Assembly (NCBI RefSeq): GCF_030817275.1
Contig: NZ_JAUSZD010000001.1
Location: 124,001-188,000 of the forward strand
Direction: 5' to 3'
Origin: Paenibacillus sp. V4I7
Lineage (GTDB): Bacteria; Bacillota; Bacilli; Paenibacillales; NBRC-103111
DNA length: 64,000 nucleotides
In this document: piece by piece, positions 62,297 to 64,000 of the stretch
Position numbering within the stretch: the stretch's first letter is position 1
Layout: each line of letters opens with the position of its first letter
Notes under the pieces: model-generated
Seen by the model: only the letters and a program-made list of their open reading frames with translations
Database searches by the model: none
What the model was told of the DNA's origin: nothing
Position numbers and translations under genes: made by a program

Positions 62297-62509
62297 TTAC
62301 CGTACGACTAGTTGCCAATTCTTCCGGAGGAAATAACCGCCATTGATCCAAACTGCATCAGCATCAAATTTTTCAATAAAGCCACCATATTCGATGAGTT
62401 CCCCATGTCTATGAATATCAGTCCATAAACGGAACCAGATTGCATTTTGAAAGTCAGCATCTGTTTGAAGTTGTTTGCCTTTTGCGTAAGCAGAGGGAAA
62501 ATCAGGCAT
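62297..62509 (-). CDS. Small hypothetical protein, 70 residues
   Basis: The gene starts at ATG 62509 after AGGAGGACATCCGT. The protein is compact and aromatic-rich (FQNAIWFRLWTDIHRHGE, then GGYFLRKNWQLVVR) and might be a small beta-barrel. It is in the same transcript as the FtsH-like operon. Confidence 0.65.
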   Translation of the reverse strand: MPDFPSAYAKGKQLQTDADFQNAIWFRLWTDIHRHGELIEYGGFIEKFDADAVWINGGYFLRKNWQLVVR

Positions 62510-62521
62510 ACGGATGTCCTC

Positions 62522-63079
62522 CTATTCGTAAGTACTCAAATCATATGGGACAAGGAGTGCTTCGTTTGATGTTTTAACCGCGTCTATGTACCAGGATTCT
62601 GAAAGGGATAATATCTTTGAGACGAGAAGCGACCAGAGTGCATGTTCTTCTGAGCTCAACTTGTCCCATGTGACGCAATCTGCAGGATCTTTCATTCGTT
62701 CATGAGATAAGATGTGATGAAACCATACAATCGGTTTTCCTTGCGACAATCGCACAGAAGTTCCAATTCGGTACTGGTGAGCCTGCTCTTCGCCAGGGAG
62801 ATAGGACACAAGAGAAATATAGAGAAAGAACTCTGGCGACCCGCTTCGTACTTTGGAGAAGCGATCTTCATCCCAGAAAGATAATAGTACCCACTCCACT
62901 TCGGCATCATCACCAAGAGCTTCGGAGAGGTAGCGGTAGGTCTGCTCATCGGGAAGGACCATAGACACTGCTTCAGCTGCAGCACGAACGCCGAAGGCCT
63001 CCTTAACAATCGGGAATATTTCAGATGCTTTCCCTTCAAGGACCGAGCGGATAAATTGTATTAAGACTTCTTCGTTCAT
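62522..63079 (-). CDS. Hypothetical protein, 185 residues
   Basis: ATG 63079 (or TTG 63082) follows AGGAAGG. It is an acidic alpha/beta protein (SYLPGEEQAHQYRIGTSVRL, then EHALWSLLVSKILSLS) without recognised motifs. It is the first gene of the five-gene FtsH-like operon. Confidence 0.65.
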   Translation of the reverse strand: MNEEVLIQFIRSVLEGKASEIFPIVKEAFGVRAAAEAVSMVLPDEQTYRYLSEALGDDAEVEWVLLSFWDEDRFSKVRSGSPEFFLYISLVSYLPGEEQAHQYRIGTSVRLSQGKPIVWFHHILSHERMKDPADCVTWDKLSSEEHALWSLLVSKILSLSESWYIDAVKTSNEALLVPYDLSTYE

Positions 63080-63082
63080 CAA

Positions 63083-64000
63083 GATAGGTCATCCTTCCTA
63101 TTATTTTCAGGTAGCCATAATTGAGGTAGCCTAGGGTGTGGCACTGAGGTGTAAAAAGCAATGTCTGCCACACAACGCTAGAGATATTACGGCGACTGGA
63201 ACAGCCCCCATTCATTTAACGACCAAATAATACCTACGGGAACCTTTGTTCCATTCTACTAAAAAGGAATCGCTTTGTCTATACTTGCATATGAGTGTCT
63301 TATTACAACGCCATGTGTAGCAAGGGTTTTCTTTGTGTCTTCTTCCCGCGTCCGTTCGCCTGCTCGGCCGTTCGGGTCTCTCCCCTGCTCATGCTTTTAT
63401 TCAATCTCCTTTTTCCTCCCTACCTGCTTGATCCCGTCCCCTCTTTCCTCCCCATATCCTATTCCAGATAACCTACATTTAACTCCTCCCACGTTCTATT
63501 CACTTTTAATCGATGCTGCTTTGTTCTATCCTCCTTATTAGTGCATTTTTCATTTCCCTTGCTTTTTTCTTTTAAAACGATTTTCCGACTCGCGCCGCCG
63601 CCCTGCCGCCCTGCCTGACTTTCGTATCCAGATACGTGAGATATACCCGGTTAGGTCCATCGTATCTAGATGAGCGGAAAGAAAGGATATAAGGAGAAGT
63701 CGGAAGAGACAAAACATAAAAAACGGTATCAAGGGTGGCGGAATTATCGACGGAAGGAGTCTGGAAGCGGGTGGCAGGATAAGGGATGGTGTCGAAGGTA
63801 AGGACGTAGAAGCTAAGCGTAGCAAGGGGTTGTAATAAGACACTCATCTTTAATAATTTGACTTGATCAAAATCAACTATCCATAAACTAACTTGATAAA
63901 TGTCGGACGACAAGAACCTTGTCCGATTGTGCGCAGATCCACCAGCTTAGTGGCTACCCAGAATGTATTCCATCCATGTCCCTAGTAATGAAATCATAAA
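63083..64000. other. About 0.9 kb without supported gene
   Basis: The plus strand is strongly pyrimidine-rich at about 63330-63560. Frames here are biased in composition and lack ribosome sites. Short CGTATC-CA-GATACG palindromes occur near 63624. A GGACGA-type hairpin lies at 63904-63925. The region could be a promoter/ncRNA zone or decayed DNA. Confidence 0.4.
63904..63925 (+). repeat. GGACGA-x-AAGAA hairpin, copy 4
   Basis: CGGAC-GA-CAAG-AAC-CTTG-TCCG forms an 8 bp stem with a 2-base bulge. The first 14 bases are identical to the copy at 8205, in the same orientation. Confidence 0.6.

Noticed and set aside
63550..63913. Two minus-strand frames of 97 and 113 residues
   Set aside because: They overlap each other, are biased by the purine/pyrimidine-rich sequence, and have neither ribosome sites nor recognisable domains.
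8205..63925. Outer GGACGACAAGAAC copies as attachment sites of an integrated element
   Set aside because: Only 14 bases are identical, related hairpins occur inside the interval, and there is no evidence of a boundary at either place; dispersed repeat is the simpler view.

Overview
The window looks like about 64 kb of a large conjugative plasmid (or integrative conjugative element) from an endospore-forming, Paenibacillus-like Firmicute. Signs of a spore-former are an alpha/beta-type small acid-soluble spore protein (19681-19890), two genes with RsfA/Myb-like repeats (19088-19627, 20363-22399) and a NucB-type secreted nuclease (23432-23872). The combination of copper-amine-oxidase-N 'stalk' domains with S-layer homology domains (2120-3283, 3574-4467, 6471-7991) is typical of Paenibacillaceae. 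No rRNA, tRNA, CRISPR array or intact insertion sequence was seen. No relaxase or VirD4 coupling protein lies in the window, so plasmid and ICE cannot be told apart from this piece alone.

Layout, left to right. (1) 1-8 kb: envelope and secreted accessory genes: a DUF4145-TM-ankyrin protein cut by the left edge, a secreted thermonuclease, stalk/SLH proteins and two unknown pairs. (2) 8.4-16.2 kb: a five-gene operon that I read as a divergent (type III-like) Wadjet/JetABCD SMC anti-plasmid system, ordered JetD, JetA-like, small JetA-tail-like protein, JetB-like, JetC. An HNH endonuclease gene lies upstream behind a strong terminator. (3) 17-26.4 kb: AbrB-like regulator pair, RsfA-like regulator and spore protein (with a decayed second spore-protein copy), a 678-residue protein ending in Myb-like repeats, a frameshifted SRAP gene, NucB and unknowns. 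(4) 26.5-34.4 kb: a DUF4157 repeat protein, an aberrant tyrosine recombinase, a YgiT-like zinc finger, TraX, an XerC/D-like recombinase, a ribbon-helix-helix/coiled-coil KfrA-like protein with its own operator, and about 1.1 kb of structured non-coding DNA. (5) 34.4-46.3 kb: the type IV secretion (conjugation) operon: NERD protein, TcpC/VirB8-like, VirB1-like double hydrolase, TrbL/VirB6-like, VirB4 ATPase, a membrane-anchored protein, PrgI/VirB3-like and VirB2-like pilin. (6) 46.6-57.5 kb: plasmid accessory functions, including a solitary DndC-like PP-loop/Fe-S enzyme, an LPD1-like protein interrupted by an in-frame TGA, a YodL-like protein, SSB and a Sak-type annealing protein. (7) 57.8-63.1 kb: a PD-(D/E)XK-like protein, zinc proteins, a PadR-like regulator and an FtsH-like AAA+ metalloprotease operon. 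The last 0.9 kb has no supported gene.

Nearly every gene from 26.5 kb onward is on the minus strand and the genes are tightly packed. Many of them carry a strong RNA hairpin directly before their ribosome-binding site; two of these leaders are almost identical. A second family of small hairpins, sharing a GGACGA-x-AAGAA core, is dispersed over the window. These non-coding families, the split-JetA Wadjet variant, the solo DndC and the DUF4157 repeat protein are the items most worth a second look.
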